Of a stretch of 47,505 nucleotides of DNA, positions 26,679 through 35,983 are shown piece by piece. Below the pieces are notes generated by a model. The model was not told the DNA's origin and did not search any database. It was given only the letters and a program-made list of their open reading frames with translations. How positions within the stretch are numbered: the first letter of the stretch is position 1; each line of letters starts with the position of its first letter. The translations under genes and the position numbers were made by a program. Location: positions 1 through 47,505 of the forward strand of contig NZ_BAGK01000060.1 of NCBI RefSeq assembly GCF_000308795.1, given 5' to 3'. This DNA is from Nocardia thailandica NBRC 100428. Its GTDB lineage: Bacteria > Actinomycetota > Actinomycetes > Mycobacteriales > Mycobacteriaceae.

Positions 26679-27922
26679 AGACCACGCCGATCCGGTTGAC
26701 CTGCGCCGCCGCGGCGCTGCTCGTCTCGCTCACCGCCTGCGGCGGACGCGGCGAGGAGGGCGGCACCGTCGGGCAGGGCGACTGCCGGGGCCAGCAGACC
26801 ACCGGGATCACCGACACGAGTATCAGACTCGGTGGCGTCTACCCGCTGTCCGGCCCCGCCTCCGCCTACAGCGACCTGCCCAAGGGCGCCAGGGCGTATT
26901 TCGACTACCTCAACGCCGAACAGGGCGGGATCGGCGGGCGCAAGGTCGAGTACCTGGTCCGCGACGACGCCTACCAGCCGCCCAAGACCGTCGAGGAGAC
27001 CCGCAGGCTCGTCGAACAGGATCAGGTCTTCGCGGTCTTCCAGACACTGGGGACCGCGACCTCCTCGGCCGTGTGGGACTACCTGAACCAGCGCAAGGTG
27101 CCCCAGGCGTTCGTCGCGGGCGGAGCGACCAAATGGGGCGCGGGCGACGGCCATCCGTGGACCATCGGGTGGCAGCCCAGCTACCGCACCGAGGCCATCG
27201 CGTTCGCGAAGTACGTCCAGCGGACGAAACCCGACGCGACCGTCGCGGTGCTCTACCAGAACGACGACTTCGGCAAGGACCTGCTCGACGGGTTCACCGA
27301 GGCCGTGCGCGGCAGCGGCGTCCGGGTGGTCGCCGAGCAGAGCTACGAGGCGACCGACCCCACCGTCGACGCGCAGGTGCGCACCCTGGCCGCCTCCGAC
27401 GCCGATGTGCTGCTGAACTTCTCCACCCCGAAGTTCGCGGCCCAGGCGCTGGCGGGCGACGTCCGCGACACCGGCTGGAACCCCGTGCACGTGCTGGCGA
27501 GCGTGTCCAACACGCTGACCACCCTGAAACCGGTCGGCCTCGACCGGGTGCAGGGCGTGGTCTCGGTGGCCTTCACCAAGGATCCGGCCGACCCGCAGTG
27601 GCGGGACGACGCGCCCATGCGGTTCTACAAGGACCGGCTGGCGAAGTACGCGCCCGGCACGGACCCGACCAACCAGTACGCCCTGGTCGGCTGGGCCGCC
27701 GCGGACAGCTTCGCCAAGACCATGGCGGCCGCGAAATGCCCCACCCGCGAGGGCCTCCGCGACGCGATGCACGCCCTGAACGACGTGGACATCGACCTGC
27801 TGCTGCCCGGCATCCGGCTGCGCACCGGCGCGGGCGACAACTACCCGATGGAAGCCGTGCGCATCCAGCGCTTCGAGGGCGACCACTGGGTGCTCACCGG
27901 CGACGTGATCGAAGGCCGCTGA
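26675..27922 (+). CDS. ABC transporter substrate-binding lipoprotein (LivK/Peripla_BP_6 family)
   Basis: A 415-residue extracytoplasmic solute receptor. The signal peptide ends in lipobox L-T-A-C with Cys22 as the lipidated residue. The receptor fold shows IRLGGVYPLSGPASAYSDLPKGARAYFDYLN, VEYLVRDDAYQPPKTVEETRRLVEQDQVFAVFQ, and AVLYQNDDFGKDLLDGF, all typical of Peripla_BP_6 proteins that bind branched-chain or aromatic amino acids, amides or urea. The ATG at 26675 overlaps the LivM stop by 4 nt. A hairpin (27934-27958) follows the gene. Substrate identity cannot be told from sequence. Confidence 0.94.
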   Translation: MKTTPIRLTCAAAALLVSLTACGGRGEEGGTVGQGDCRGQQTTGITDTSIRLGGVYPLSGPASAYSDLPKGARAYFDYLNAEQGGIGGRKVEYLVRDDAYQPPKTVEETRRLVEQDQVFAVFQTLGTATSSAVWDYLNQRKVPQAFVAGGATKWGAGDGHPWTIGWQPSYRTEAIAFAKYVQRTKPDATVAVLYQNDDFGKDLLDGFTEAVRGSGVRVVAEQSYEATDPTVDAQVRTLAASDADVLLNFSTPKFAAQALAGDVRDTGWNPVHVLASVSNTLTTLKPVGLDRVQGVVSVAFTKDPADPQWRDDAPMRFYKDRLAKYAPGTDPTNQYALVGWAAADSFAKTMAAAKCPTREGLRDAMHALNDVDIDLLLPGIRLRTGAGDNYPMEAVRIQRFEGDHWVLTGDVIEGR

Positions 27923-27933
27923 GCCGCACCACT

Positions 27934-27958
27934 TCCCGCCGTGCCCCTCGCGGCGGGA
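27934..27958 (+). terminator. Hairpin terminator after the transporter operon
   Basis: TCCCGCCG (27934-27941) pairs with CGGCGGGA (27951-27958) around a 9-nt loop. It could reduce read-through into the exported-protein gene at 27985. Confidence 0.5.
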
Positions 27959-27984
27959 GACGAAGAGAGATGAGGAATCCGACA

Positions 27985-28731
27985 ATGACGTTGCGACACT
28001 CCCTGCTGGCCGCGGCCCTCGCCGCCGCCACCGCGACCGCGGGCGCCGGCCTGGCGCACGCCGAGGCACCGGCGCAGACCGAGGTGTCCTACGAGGTGAG
28101 CAGGCAGGGCGACACGGCCGTGCTCACCACCGACGGCGGCCTGCGGCGGGTCGAGGACCAGCTGGTGCTCACCACCACCGACGGCACCCCCGTCGCCGCC
28201 GTCCCGCTGACCTACCGTGTCGACGGCACCGCCTACCCGATCACCCTCGACATCGACGGCGGGAAGGCCGTGCTCACCCCGCAGCGGACCGGCGGGACAC
28301 CGGTGGCGGCCGCCACCGACCTCATCGGGCCCGACCGGGCGGTCCGCCAGGTCGCCGAATCCTTCACGCCCCGCGACCAGTCCGCGCTGGGCGCGTTCAC
28401 CCAGCGGCTGACCGCGGGCGGCGCGGTGAGCGCGATCGTCGGCGCCATCCTCGGCGGCGGGGTCGGCTGCCTGGCCGGGGCGGCCGCGGGCGCGGTCATC
28501 GCGAGCCCGGTCATCGTGCTGCTCGCGCCGTGGGTCGGCGCGACCGTGGCCGGGTGTGTGCTCGGCGCGGCCACGCTGGGCGCGGTCGGCTCGATGGTCG
28601 GGCTCATCGCGGTCGGCGGCCCGATCGCGCTGTTCTCGGCCTTCCAGTACTTCTCGACCATCCTCGCGCCCTGCCCGGCCGAACTGGGCGCGTACTGCAA
28701 GGACCCGGCGGTGCCGACGCCCGCCAAGTAG
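27985..28731 (+). CDS. Exported protein of unknown function with Gly/Ala-rich hydrophobic core
   Basis: 248 residues. A signal peptide runs to about residue 26 (SLLAAALAAATATAGAGLAHA). The middle is a polar beta-rich region with repeated LTTTDGTPVAAVPLTY-like strands. From about 150 to 225 there is a very hydrophobic Gly/Ala/Val stretch (GAILGGGVGCLAGAAAGAVIASPVIVLLAPWVGATVAG) that could span the membrane two or three times. Four cysteines follow a pattern suggesting disulfides. GAGGA precedes the ATG at 27985 by 8 nt; an ATG at 27970 is possible. Similar proteins are common in Nocardia, but I know no function. It trails the transporter operon by 62 nt. Confidence 0.75.
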   Translation: MTLRHSLLAAALAAATATAGAGLAHAEAPAQTEVSYEVSRQGDTAVLTTDGGLRRVEDQLVLTTTDGTPVAAVPLTYRVDGTAYPITLDIDGGKAVLTPQRTGGTPVAAATDLIGPDRAVRQVAESFTPRDQSALGAFTQRLTAGGAVSAIVGAILGGGVGCLAGAAAGAVIASPVIVLLAPWVGATVAGCVLGAATLGAVGSMVGLIAVGGPIALFSAFQYFSTILAPCPAELGAYCKDPAVPTPAK

Positions 28732-28760
28732 CCGGGGCCGGCGGGCTCCCGCCGACCTCC

Positions 28761-28795
28761 GCCGGTCCGCCCGACCACCTCACGGGCGGGCCGGC
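28761..28795 (+). terminator. Hairpin terminator
   Basis: A 13-bp stem (28761-28773 with 28783-28795, one G-T pair) and 9-nt loop follow the exported-protein gene. Confidence 0.6.
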
Positions 28796-28844
28796 CTCCG
28801 GCGTGTCCGGGCGCGGTTCGGCGCGGGCATGTCAGGATCGGCCC

Positions 28845-29249
28845 ATGACCTACGTGGCCGACCCGCGGGTCGACGCCTACATCGACGCGCTGCCCGTCTG
28901 GCAGCAGGCGATCTGCCGTCAGGTGCGCGAGCTCGCGCACGCGGCCGACCCGGAGATGACCGAGACCGTGAAGCGGCGGGTGCAGCCGTATTTCGTGCTC
29001 GACGGCAACGTCTGCGCGCTGCTCGCGGCCAAGACGCACGTCAACATCTTCCTCTACGGCGGCAGCATCGTCCCCGACCCGGACCACATCGTCACCGGCG
29101 GGCACGACAACAAGACCGGGCGCACCATCGCGGTCTACGAGGGCCAGGAGATCAACGCGCGGGCGCTGACCACCATGCTCCGCCGGATCGTCGCCGACAA
29201 CCGGGCGGGCGGCTGGCGCCGGCTCGAGCGGGAGCGCGGGACGACCTAG
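28845..29249 (+). CDS. DUF1801-domain protein
   Basis: 134 residues. VDAYIDALPVWQQAICRQVRELAHAADPEMTETVKRRVQPYFVLDGNVCALLAAKTHVNIFLYGGS matches the DUF1801/YdhG-like fold, a small alpha-beta protein related to the frataxin-like group. Biochemical role unknown. CAGGAT at 28833-28838 is at -12 to -7 of the ATG, so the transcript is probably leaderless. Its TAG stop overlaps the stop of the convergent phosphatase gene by 3 nt. Confidence 0.85.
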   Translation: MTYVADPRVDAYIDALPVWQQAICRQVRELAHAADPEMTETVKRRVQPYFVLDGNVCALLAAKTHVNIFLYGGSIVPDPDHIVTGGHDNKTGRTIAVYEGQEINARALTTMLRRIVADNRAGGWRRLERERGTT

Positions 29250-30049
29250 CCGATACCGGGCCGCGCGTACCAGGTCCGCTCGGCCCGCACCGACACCGTG
29301 GTCCGCTCCGGGTAGCGCAGGGCCGACAGCGCGCCGCCGAAGACGACGCCGGTGTCCAGGCACAGGGTGTTGTTCACCCAGGTCAGCTCGGTGACGGGCG
29401 TGTGCCCGTACACCACGGTCGCCGCGCCGTGATAGCCGGCGGCCCAGTCGGCGCGGATGGGCAGTCCGTGTTCGTCGTAGCGACCGGTCGGCGCCCCGTA
29501 GAGCGCGAACGACAACGCCCGGCCCGACGGCGAGGCGTGCAGCGACTCGGGCAGGCCCGCGTGCGCGACGACGAGCGCGCCGCCGTCGAGGACGTAATGG
29601 CTGGGCAGGTTCCGGCAGAATTCGCGGGCGGCGGAACGGAAACCGGGATCCTCGCCCGCCAGCTGGTCCAGCGACTCGCCCAGACCGTGGGCGACGCGGA
29701 CGTTGCGGCCGTCGAGCGCGCGCACCAGCTTGTGCTCGTGATTGCCGGTGACGCACAGCGCGTTCCCCGCCGCGGCCATCCCCATGACCAGGCGGAGCAC
29801 GCCCGGGGTGTCGGGGCCGCGGTCGACCAGGTCGCCGACGAACACCGCGGTGTGATCCTCCGGATGCGCCGCCCCGCGCGCCCGCCCCCGGTCGTCGCGC
29901 TCGATCCGGTACCCGAGTTCGCCGAGCAGGGTCTCGAGTTCCGCGCGGCAGCCGTGCACGTCACCGATCACGTCGAAGGGCCCGCGCAGGTCGGGACGGA
30001 CGCGCGGGGTGTTCGTCGGGCGGTGCGGGGACTGCTCGGTACGGGTCAT
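29246..30049 (-). CDS. Metallophosphoesterase (PrpA/ApaH-like calcineurin superfamily)
   Basis: A 267-residue phosphoesterase with the metal-binding motifs in order: GDVHGC, GDLVDRGPDT, GNHEHKL, VVAHAG and YGHTPV. This is the bacterial PP2A-like or symmetric Ap4A-hydrolase-like group; the substrate may be a phosphoprotein or a dinucleoside polyphosphate. The start is taken as the ATG at 30049 (MTRTEQSPHRP); an ATG at 30058 is possible and neither has a strong ribosome site. Convergent with the DUF1801 gene, with overlapping stop codons. Confidence 0.88.
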   Translation of the reverse strand: MTRTEQSPHRPTNTPRVRPDLRGPFDVIGDVHGCRAELETLLGELGYRIERDDRGRARGAAHPEDHTAVFVGDLVDRGPDTPGVLRLVMGMAAAGNALCVTGNHEHKLVRALDGRNVRVAHGLGESLDQLAGEDPGFRSAAREFCRNLPSHYVLDGGALVVAHAGLPESLHASPSGRALSFALYGAPTGRYDEHGLPIRADWAAGYHGAATVVYGHTPVTELTWVNNTLCLDTGVVFGGALSALRYPERTTVSVRAERTWYARPGIG

Positions 30050-30186
30050 CGCCACCATCGTCGGCCACCCGATCACGCGAACGCAACCGAGATCCGGGTG
30101 GCGTCCTGTGGCGGTTGCCACTAAGGTGACTCGGTTCGGGTCCGCGCGGGAGGCGCGGGTCCACGAGTCTCCGGGGGAGATCCGCT

Positions 30187-30375
30187 GTGGTGCGTTTCGG
30201 CGTATGGATGATGGTGTTCGGGTTCGGGTCGATCCTGCTGCAGGCGATGGACATGCATTTCGTCCTGCTGGCCTGGGCCGACGACTACCAGCCGCTGTTC
30301 GGTGGCGCGCTGGGCGGGCTGGGGGTGATCGTGGCCCTCTTCGGGTTCGGGCTGGCGTCGAGCAGCGCGGACTGA
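30187..30375 (+). CDS. Small membrane protein with two transmembrane helices
   Basis: 62 residues: V-V-R-F-G-V-W-M then two hydrophobic helices (about 5-30 and 38-58) separated by a short polar turn WADDYQP. GGGGGAG at 30173-30179 is 7 nt before the GTG at 30187, and TAAGGT at 30122-30127 may be its -10. I recognise no functional family; the size and layout fit a conserved actinobacterial small membrane protein. Convergent with phosphoketolase, with 7 nt between the stops. Confidence 0.7.
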   Translation: MVRFGVWMMVFGFGSILLQAMDMHFVLLAWADDYQPLFGGALGGLGVIVALFGFGLASSSAD

Positions 30376-30382
30376 GCCGGGC

Positions 30383-32878
30383 TCACCGGCCCGGGCGGGG
30401 GATCGCCGCCTCGGGCCACACCCAGTTCGCGACCTCGGGGATGTCCTCGCCGTGTTCGCGGGTGTAGCGGCGCGCCGTCCAGCGGGCGTCCTGCATCTCC
30501 TGTCGCAGCCCCGCGGCCTGCTCGCGCAGGCCGGGGACGCGGTCGATCACGTCGATGACCAGGTGATAGCGGTCGAGGTCGTTGAGCATCACCATGTCGA
30601 ACGGCGTCGTGGTCGTGCCCTTCTCCTTGTACCCGCGCACGTGCAGGCCCGCGTGATTGGTGCGGCGGTAGGTCAGGCGGTGGACCAGCCACGGGTAGCC
30701 GTGGAAGGCGAACACCACCGGGCGGTCGCGGGTGAACAGGGTGTCGAAGTCGGGGTCGGGCAGGCCGTGCGGATGCTCGCTGTCGGGCAGCAGCCGCATC
30801 AGGTCGACCACGTTGACCACGCGGATCCGCAAGGCGGGCAGCCGATCCCGCAGGATGGCCGCGGCGGCCAGGGTCTCGAGGGTCGGCACGTCGCCCGCGC
30901 AGGCCAGCACCACGTCCGGCGTGGTCGACGGGTCGTCGTTGTTGCCCGCCCACTCCCAGATGCCGAGCCCGCGCGCGCAGTGCGCCGCCGCCTCCGGAAT
31001 CGGGAGCCAGTCGGCGCCGGGCTGCTTGCCCGCCACCACCACGTTCGCGTAATGGCGCGAGCGCAGGCAGTGGTCGTAGACCGAGAGCAGCGTGTTGGCG
31101 TCCGGCGGCAGGTAGACCCGCACGATCTCGGGGCTCTTGTTGAGCACCACGTCGAGGAAGCCGGGGTCCTGGTGGGTGAACCCGTTGTGGTCCTGGCGCC
31201 AGACGTGCGAGGACAGCAGGTAGTTCAGGCTGGCGATGGGCCGCCGCCACGGGACGGCCGAGGCCGCGTCGAGCCATTTGGCGTGCTGGTTGAACATCGC
31301 GTCGACGATGTGGATGAACGCCTCGTAGCAGGTGAACACGCCGTGCCTGCCCGTCAGCAGATAGCCCTCGAGCAGGCCCTGGCACATGTGCTCGGACAGC
31401 ACCTCGATGACCCGGCCGGAGCGGTCCAGGTCCACGTCGAAGGGGCCGATCTCGAGCTGCCAGTTGCGTCCGGTCACCTCCAGCACGTCCTGGAGCCGGT
31501 TGGAGACCAGCTCGTCGGGGGCGAGCACGAGGAAGTCGTCGGGGTTGGCGGCGGTGACATCGCGCAGCCAGGCGCCGAGCACCCGGGTTGCCTCGTGCCG
31601 GGTCGCGCCGTGCGCGGTGACCGGCACGCCGTAGTTCTGCCATTCCGGCAGCCGCAGCTCGCGCACGAGCAGGCCGCCGTTGGCGATCGGGTTCGCGCTC
31701 ATCCGGCGGTCGCCCGCCGGGACCAGTTCCAGCAGTTCCGGCGCGGGCGCGCCGTCGTCGGTGAACAGCTCGCCGGGCTGGTAGGACTTCAGCCACGCCT
31801 CGAGGGTGGCCAGGTGCGCGGGATCGGTGCGGGCCGCGGGCAGCGGCACCTGGTGGGCGCGGAAGGTGCCCTCGACGGGTTCGCCGTCGACCACCGGCGG
31901 GCAGGTCCAGCCCTTCGGCGTGCGCAGCACGATCATCGGCCACACCGGCCGTTCGGCGCGGTGCTCGGCGCGCGCCGCGCGCTGGATCGCGGCGATCCGG
32001 TCGAGGCACGTGTCGAGGGTGGCCGCCATCTCCTGGTGCACCGTCGCGGGGTCGTCCCCGGCGACCAGGAACGGTTCGTAGCCGTAGCCGCGCAACAGGG
32101 TCAGCAGTTCCTCGTCCGGTATCCGGGCGAACAGCGTCGGGTTGGCGATCTTGTACTGGTTGAGGGCGAGCACCGGCAGCACCGCGCCGTCGCGCGCCGG
32201 TTCGAGGAACTTGGCCGCGTGCCAGCTGCCCGCCAGCGGCCCGGTCTCCGCCTCGCCGTCGCCCACCACGCAGAACACCGTCAGATCCGGGTGGTCCAGC
32301 GCCGCGCCGAACGCGTGCAGCAGCGAATAGCCCAGCTCGCCGCCCTCGTGGAAGCTGCCCGGCGTCTCCGGCGCGCAGTGGCTCGGCACGCCGCCGGGGA
32401 AGGAGAACTGATGGAACAGGGTGCGCATGCCCTCGGCGTCGCGCGGAATGTGGCTGTAGAGCTCGGAATACGTGCCCTCCAGCCACGCGCACGCGTTCGG
32501 CCCCGGCCCGCCGTGCCCCGGGCCCGCCACGTACACCGCGTTCAGGTCGCGGGCCCGGATCGCCCGGTTGGCATGGGTCCACACCAGGTTGAGGCCGGGC
32601 ACGGTGCCGAAATGGCCGAGCAGGCGCGGTTTGATGTGCTCGGGCAGCAGCGGTTCACCGAGCAGCGGGTTGGCCATCAGATAGATCTGGCCGACCGAGA
32701 GATAGTTGGCCGCGCGCCACCAGGCGTCCAGGGCGACGAGTTCGTCGCGGGACAGGGGGCCGGGGGCGTCGCCGAGGATGTACGGGCGCGGGGCGATGGT
32801 CTCGCCGCCGCCGGAACCGGCGAAATCGGGGGCGGTGTCGGGGGTGTCCTGCGCGGTATCGGTGGTGCTGTCGGGCAT
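30383..32878 (-). CDS. xfp: Phosphoketolase (xylulose-5-phosphate/fructose-6-phosphate)
   Basis: An 831-residue thiamine-diphosphate enzyme that splits xylulose-5-phosphate or fructose-6-phosphate with phosphate to give acetyl phosphate. N-terminal family signatures: [24 protein letters not shown]-equivalent [20 protein letters not shown] and GPGHGGPG. The ThDP-binding region is [22 protein letters not shown]...[12 protein letters not shown]-terminal signatures include [21 protein letters not shown] and [20 protein letters not shown]. The first ~35 residues are a low-complexity Asp/Thr/Pro extension. AGGAG lies about 12 nt upstream of the ATG at 32878. No acetate kinase or phosphotransacetylase gene is adjacent. 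Confidence 0.97.
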   Translation of the reverse strand: MPDSTTDTAQDTPDTAPDFAGSGGGETIAPRPYILGDAPGPLSRDELVALDAWWRAANYLSVGQIYLMANPLLGEPLLPEHIKPRLLGHFGTVPGLNLVWTHANRAIRARDLNAVYVAGPGHGGPGPNACAWLEGTYSELYSHIPRDAEGMRTLFHQFSFPGGVPSHCAPETPGSFHEGGELGYSLLHAFGAALDHPDLTVFCVVGDGEAETGPLAGSWHAAKFLEPARDGAVLPVLALNQYKIANPTLFARIPDEELLTLLRGYGYEPFLVAGDDPATVHQEMAATLDTCLDRIAAIQRAARAEHRAERPVWPMIVLRTPKGWTCPPVVDGEPVEGTFRAHQVPLPAARTDPAHLATLEAWLKSYQPGELFTDDGAPAPELLELVPAGDRRMSANPIANGGLLVRELRLPEWQNYGVPVTAHGATRHEATRVLGAWLRDVTAANPDDFLVLAPDELVSNRLQDVLEVTGRNWQLEIGPFDVDLDRSGRVIEVLSEHMCQGLLEGYLLTGRHGVFTCYEAFIHIVDAMFNQHAKWLDAASAVPWRRPIASLNYLLSSHVWRQDHNGFTHQDPGFLDVVLNKSPEIVRVYLPPDANTLLSVYDHCLRSRHYANVVVAGKQPGADWLPIPEAAAHCARGLGIWEWAGNNDDPSTTPDVVLACAGDVPTLETLAAAAILRDRLPALRIRVVNVVDLMRLLPDSEHPHGLPDPDFDTLFTRDRPVVFAFHGYPWLVHRLTYRRTNHAGLHVRGYKEKGTTTTPFDMVMLNDLDRYHLVIDVIDRVPGLREQAAGLRQEMQDARWTARRYTREHGEDIPEVANWVWPEAAIPRPGR

Positions 32879-33042
32879 CGGAGAGATCTCCTCGTGCTCG
32901 TGGACCGGCGCGGCGCCGCGGCGCCCGGGCTACTTGCGCGACCGGCGGGCGCGAGGTCCTCCGGCCGAGGGAACAGCACCGCCCAGCCTACGCGGGCCGA
33001 GCCGGTCGAGGGCCGCGCGAACCGGTCAATTACTGTGCGGCC

Positions 33043-33603
33043 ATGCAGATTCTCGGCAGGATCATCGGGACCGGCCTCGTCGCGGCCGCCGCGCTCACCG
33101 CCGCCGCCTGCGGCTCGGACTCCGGCAGCACCGCCGCCACGTCGACGACCGCGCGCAGCACCGTCGCGGCCGCGCCGACCGCGAGCAAGGGCCGGGCGTG
33201 CACGACCGAGGACATCAAGGTCGAGGGCGCCTTCGGCGCCGACCCGGAGGTCACCCTCCCCGACAACTGCGACCCGCCGACTACCCTGCTGGTCAAGGAC
33301 CTGCTGCCCGGGTCCGGCCCCGGCGCGGCCGCGGGCCAGCCGCTGAGCATGAACTACGAGCTGACCACCTGGTCGGACAAGCAGGTGCTCGACAGCTCGT
33401 TCCGGCGCGGCAAGCCGTTCGGGCTCACCCTCGGCACCGGACAGGTCATCCAGGGCTGGGACCAGGGCCTGCTCGGCGTCCAGCAGGGCGCGCGCCGGCT
33501 GCTGATCGTGCCGCCCGACCTCGGCTACGGCGCGCGTGGACAGCAGGGCGTCGCGCCGAACGAGACGTTGGTCTTCGTGACCGACGCGGTCAAGGTCGGC
33601 TGA
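33043..33603 (+). CDS. FKBP-type peptidyl-prolyl isomerase lipoprotein
   Basis: 186 residues. A lipoprotein signal ends at A-A-C with Cys23, followed by a Ser/Thr/Ala linker. The FKBP domain covers about 80-186: [66 protein letters not shown] and [14 protein letters not shown]. It should catalyse prolyl isomerisation on the outer face of the membrane. TACTGT at 33031-33036 lies at -12 to -7 of the ATG at 33043, indicating a leaderless mRNA. It is directly upstream of the trigger factor gene, itself an FKBP-domain chaperone. Confidence 0.93.
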   Translation: MQILGRIIGTGLVAAAALTAAACGSDSGSTAATSTTARSTVAAAPTASKGRACTTEDIKVEGAFGADPEVTLPDNCDPPTTLLVKDLLPGSGPGAAAGQPLSMNYELTTWSDKQVLDSSFRRGKPFGLTLGTGQVIQGWDQGLLGVQQGARRLLIVPPDLGYGARGQQGVAPNETLVFVTDAVKVG

Positions 33604-33665
33604 GTCCCGTCCCCGATACGACCGGGTAACCCGCCGCCGGATGCAGCGCCTCCGGGGCGTTCGAC

Positions 33666-33709
33666 TACGCTGGCCGGATGCGCGCGCCGTGCCTCGAACG
33701 GCACGGCGC
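33666..33709 (+). promoter_or_regulatory. tig promoter and leader hairpin
   Basis: TACGCT at 33666-33671 is a likely -10, starting transcription near 33678. The first leader bases then form a perfect 10-bp stem, GCGCCGTGCC (33684-33693) with GGCACGGCGC (33700-33709), around a 6-nt loop. The hairpin ends about 70 nt before the tig start codon and could stabilise the 5' end or regulate translation. Confidence 0.45.
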
Positions 33710-33781
33710 CCCTGCGTGGGGCGGCACCGCCGGCGGCACGTACGTGAAGACGACACGAACTACGAACCAAGGAGCATGTCC

Positions 33782-35143
33782 GTGAAGAGCACCGTCGAGC
33801 AGCTGAGCCCGACCCGGGTCCGGATCAATGTCGAGGTGCCCTTCGAGGAGCTGAAGCCCGACTTCGACCGTGCCTACAAGGCGCTGGCCCAGCAGGTCCG
33901 CATCCCCGGCTTCCGTCCCGGCAAGGCCCCGGCCCGCCTGATCGAGACCCGCGTCGGCCGCGGCGCCGTGCTCGAGCAGGTCGTCAACGACGCGCTGCCC
34001 GGCCGCTACGCCGAGGCCGTGCAGACCGCCGAGGTCAAGGTCATCGGCCAGCCGGAGATCGAGATCACCAAGATCGAGGACGGCCAGGAGCTCGCCTTCT
34101 CCGCCGAGGTCGACGTCCGCCCCGAGATCGCCCTGCCGGACTACTCGGCCATCGAGGTGACCGTCGACCCGATCGAGATCGGCGACGAGGACATCGAGAC
34201 CCAGCTGACCTCGCTGCGCCAGCGCTTCGGCACCCTCACCGGTGTGGAGCGCCCGGTCGCCGAGGGCGACTTCGTCTCCATCGACCTCTCGGCCACCGTC
34301 GACGGCGAAGAGGTCACCGAGGCCTCCACCACCGGCCTGTCGCACGAGGTCGGTTCGGGCCAGCTGATCGAGGGCCTGGACGAGGCCATCATCGGCGCCA
34401 CCGCGGGCGAGTCCAAGGAGTTCACCTCCACCCTCGTCGCCGGTGAGCACGCGGGCAAGGAAGCCGTCATCACCGTGACCGTGCAGTCGGTCAAGGAGCG
34501 CGAGCTGCCCGAGGCCGACGACGACTTCGCCCAGCTGGCCAGCGAATTCGACACCATCGACGAGCTCAAGGAAGACCTGAAGGGCCGCGCCGAGCGCGTC
34601 AAGAAGGTCGAGCAGGCGGGCCAGATCCGCGACAAGGTCCTCGACGCCCTGCTCGAGACCGTCGAGATCCCGCTGCCGGAGAAGGTCGTCCAGGCCGAGA
34701 TCGACGCCGTGCTGCACGACGCCGTGCACGGCTTCGACCACGACGAGGCCAAGCTGGCCGAGGCCCTCGAGGCGCAGGGCTCCTCCCGCGAGGAGTTCGA
34801 CAAGGACACCAAGGAGGCCGCCGAGAAGTCGGTCAAGACCCAGCTGCTGCTCGACGCGGTCGCCGAGGCCGAGAACACCCAGGTCGGCCAGCAGGAGCTG
34901 ACCGAGCGCATCCTGTTCCAGGCTCAGCGCTACGGCATGTCGCCCGACCAGTTCATCCAGCAGGTCCAGCAGGCGGGCCAGCTGGGCGCGGTCTTCGCCG
35001 ACGTGCGCCGCGGCAAGGCGCTGGCCGGTGTGGTCAACCAGGTCAAGGTCGTCGACACCGCGGGTAACGCCGTCGACACCGCCGAGATGTTCGGTGCCCC
35101 CGAGGAATCCGCCGAGGCGGAGTCCGAGGCCGCGGCCGAGTAG
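33782..35143 (+). CDS. tig: Trigger factor, ribosome-associated chaperone
   Basis: 453 residues. The N-terminal ribosome-binding domain opens [27 protein letters not shown] and carries the ribosome-docking GFRPGKAP loop at about residues 43-50. The FKBP-type PPIase domain (about 155-235; [23 protein letters not shown]) and the long helical C-terminal chaperone domain follow. The tail is Glu/Ala-rich. It folds nascent chains at the ribosome exit. The GTG at 33782 is 7 nt from AAGGAG (33769-33774) and matches the M. tuberculosis N-terminus; the ATG at 33776 is too close to the ribosome site. It precedes clpP1-clpP2 as in mycobacteria. Confidence 0.97.
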   Translation: MKSTVEQLSPTRVRINVEVPFEELKPDFDRAYKALAQQVRIPGFRPGKAPARLIETRVGRGAVLEQVVNDALPGRYAEAVQTAEVKVIGQPEIEITKIEDGQELAFSAEVDVRPEIALPDYSAIEVTVDPIEIGDEDIETQLTSLRQRFGTLTGVERPVAEGDFVSIDLSATVDGEEVTEASTTGLSHEVGSGQLIEGLDEAIIGATAGESKEFTSTLVAGEHAGKEAVITVTVQSVKERELPEADDDFAQLASEFDTIDELKEDLKGRAERVKKVEQAGQIRDKVLDALLETVEIPLPEKVVQAEIDAVLHDAVHGFDHDEAKLAEALEAQGSSREEFDKDTKEAAEKSVKTQLLLDAVAEAENTQVGQQELTERILFQAQRYGMSPDQFIQQVQQAGQLGAVFADVRRGKALAGVVNQVKVVDTAGNAVDTAEMFGAPEESAEAESEAAAE

Positions 35144-35176
35144 GCGAGCGGTAAGTACGAAGTAGCAGCGAGATTG

Positions 35177-35187
35177 CGCTGTGAGCG
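35177..35187 (-). promoter_or_regulatory. ClgR-type box upstream of clpP1
   Basis: CGCTGTGAGCG; on the minus strand CGCTCACAGCG, a full match to the ClgR core CGC-YNANR-GCG as I recall it. It lies about 55-65 nt before a likely start site set by TAATGT (35230-35235). The same CGCTCACAGC core occurs in front of the accessory clpP pair. Confidence 0.6.
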
Positions 35188-35192
35188 AAGTC

Positions 35193-35222
35193 AGGGCGGT
35201 ACCGGGAGTTCGGTGCCGCCCT
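35193..35222 (+). terminator. Hairpin after tig, within the clpP1 promoter region
   Basis: AGGGCGGTACC (35193-35203) pairs with GGTGCCGCCCT (35212-35222) with one G-T pair and an 8-nt loop. It fits a tig terminator, but it also covers the expected -35 region of the clpP1 promoter. Confidence 0.55.
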
Positions 35223-35229
35223 GCTTCGT

Positions 35230-35235
35230 TAATGT
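35230..35235 (+). promoter_or_regulatory. Putative -10 element of clpP1
   Basis: TAATGT at 35230-35235 would start transcription near 35242, about 60 nt upstream of the clpP1 GTG. The -35 region is not obvious, which suits an activator-dependent promoter. Confidence 0.4.
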
Positions 35236-35301
35236 GAACGACGACGATCCAGTGATGGCTGTGTAGCAATCGCCAGCCGGTGAGAGAGAAGGCAGGTATC
35301 C

Positions 35302-35907
35302 GTGACAAACAACCAGGCAGGGGTCATGACAGCCGCGACTGCTGGACTCAACCTCAGTGATTCGGTGTTCGAGCGCCTGCTGCGCGAGCGCATCATCTTC
35401 CTCGGCACCCAGGTCGACGACGACATCGCGAACAAGCTGTGCGCGCAGATCCTGCTGCTCTCGGCCGAGGACCCGACCCGCGACATCTCCCTCTACATCA
35501 ACTCGCCCGGTGGCTCGGTGACCGCGGGCATGGCGATCTACGACACCATGCAGCTCTCCGAGTGCGACATCGCGACCTACGGCATGGGCCTGGCCGCCTC
35601 GATGGGCCAGTTCCTGCTCACCGCAGGCACCAAGGGCAAGCGGTACGCGCTGCCGCACGCGCGCATCATGATGCACCAGCCCTCGGCGGGCATCGGTGGT
35701 TCGGCCGCCGACATCGCGATCATGGCCGAGCAGTTCGCCCACACCAAGCGTGAGCTGAACGAACTCCAGGCGCTGCACACCGGCAAGTCGGTGGAGCAGG
35801 TCACCGAGGACGCCGACCGCGACCGCTGGTTCACCGCGAAGGAAGCCCTCGAGTACGGCTTCATCGACCGCGTGATCAGCCACGCGAACCAGGCCAAGAC
35901 CAGCTAG
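35302..35907 (+). CDS. clpP1: ATP-dependent Clp protease proteolytic subunit ClpP1
   Basis: 201 residues with triad Ser100 ([12 protein letters not shown]), His125 (RIMMHQP) and Asp174 (DRDRWFT), and the NSPGG substrate strand at 67-71. It closely resembles M. tuberculosis ClpP1, which is active only as a mixed tetradecamer with ClpP2 and is fed by ClpX or ClpC1. The GTG start at 35302 gives the expected propeptide; an ATG at 35326 is an alternative. A ClgR-type site lies upstream. clpP2 follows after 76 nt, probably in the same transcript. Confidence 0.97.
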   Translation: MTNNQAGVMTAATAGLNLSDSVFERLLRERIIFLGTQVDDDIANKLCAQILLLSAEDPTRDISLYINSPGGSVTAGMAIYDTMQLSECDIATYGMGLAASMGQFLLTAGTKGKRYALPHARIMMHQPSAGIGGSAADIAIMAEQFAHTKRELNELQALHTGKSVEQVTEDADRDRWFTAKEALEYGFIDRVISHANQAKTS

Positions 35908-35983
35908 TCGCCGCCTCGAGCCGCTCACCCACCCCGTGGCGCCCGGGCCCGCCCGCCCGCGCCGCACAGACTTTGGAGACAGA

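Noticed and set aside
33665..35308. A 547-codon ORF antisense to tig
   Set aside because: Its leucine/glycine-rich, repeat-like translation is the mirror of biased codons in tig, which is certain on the other strand.
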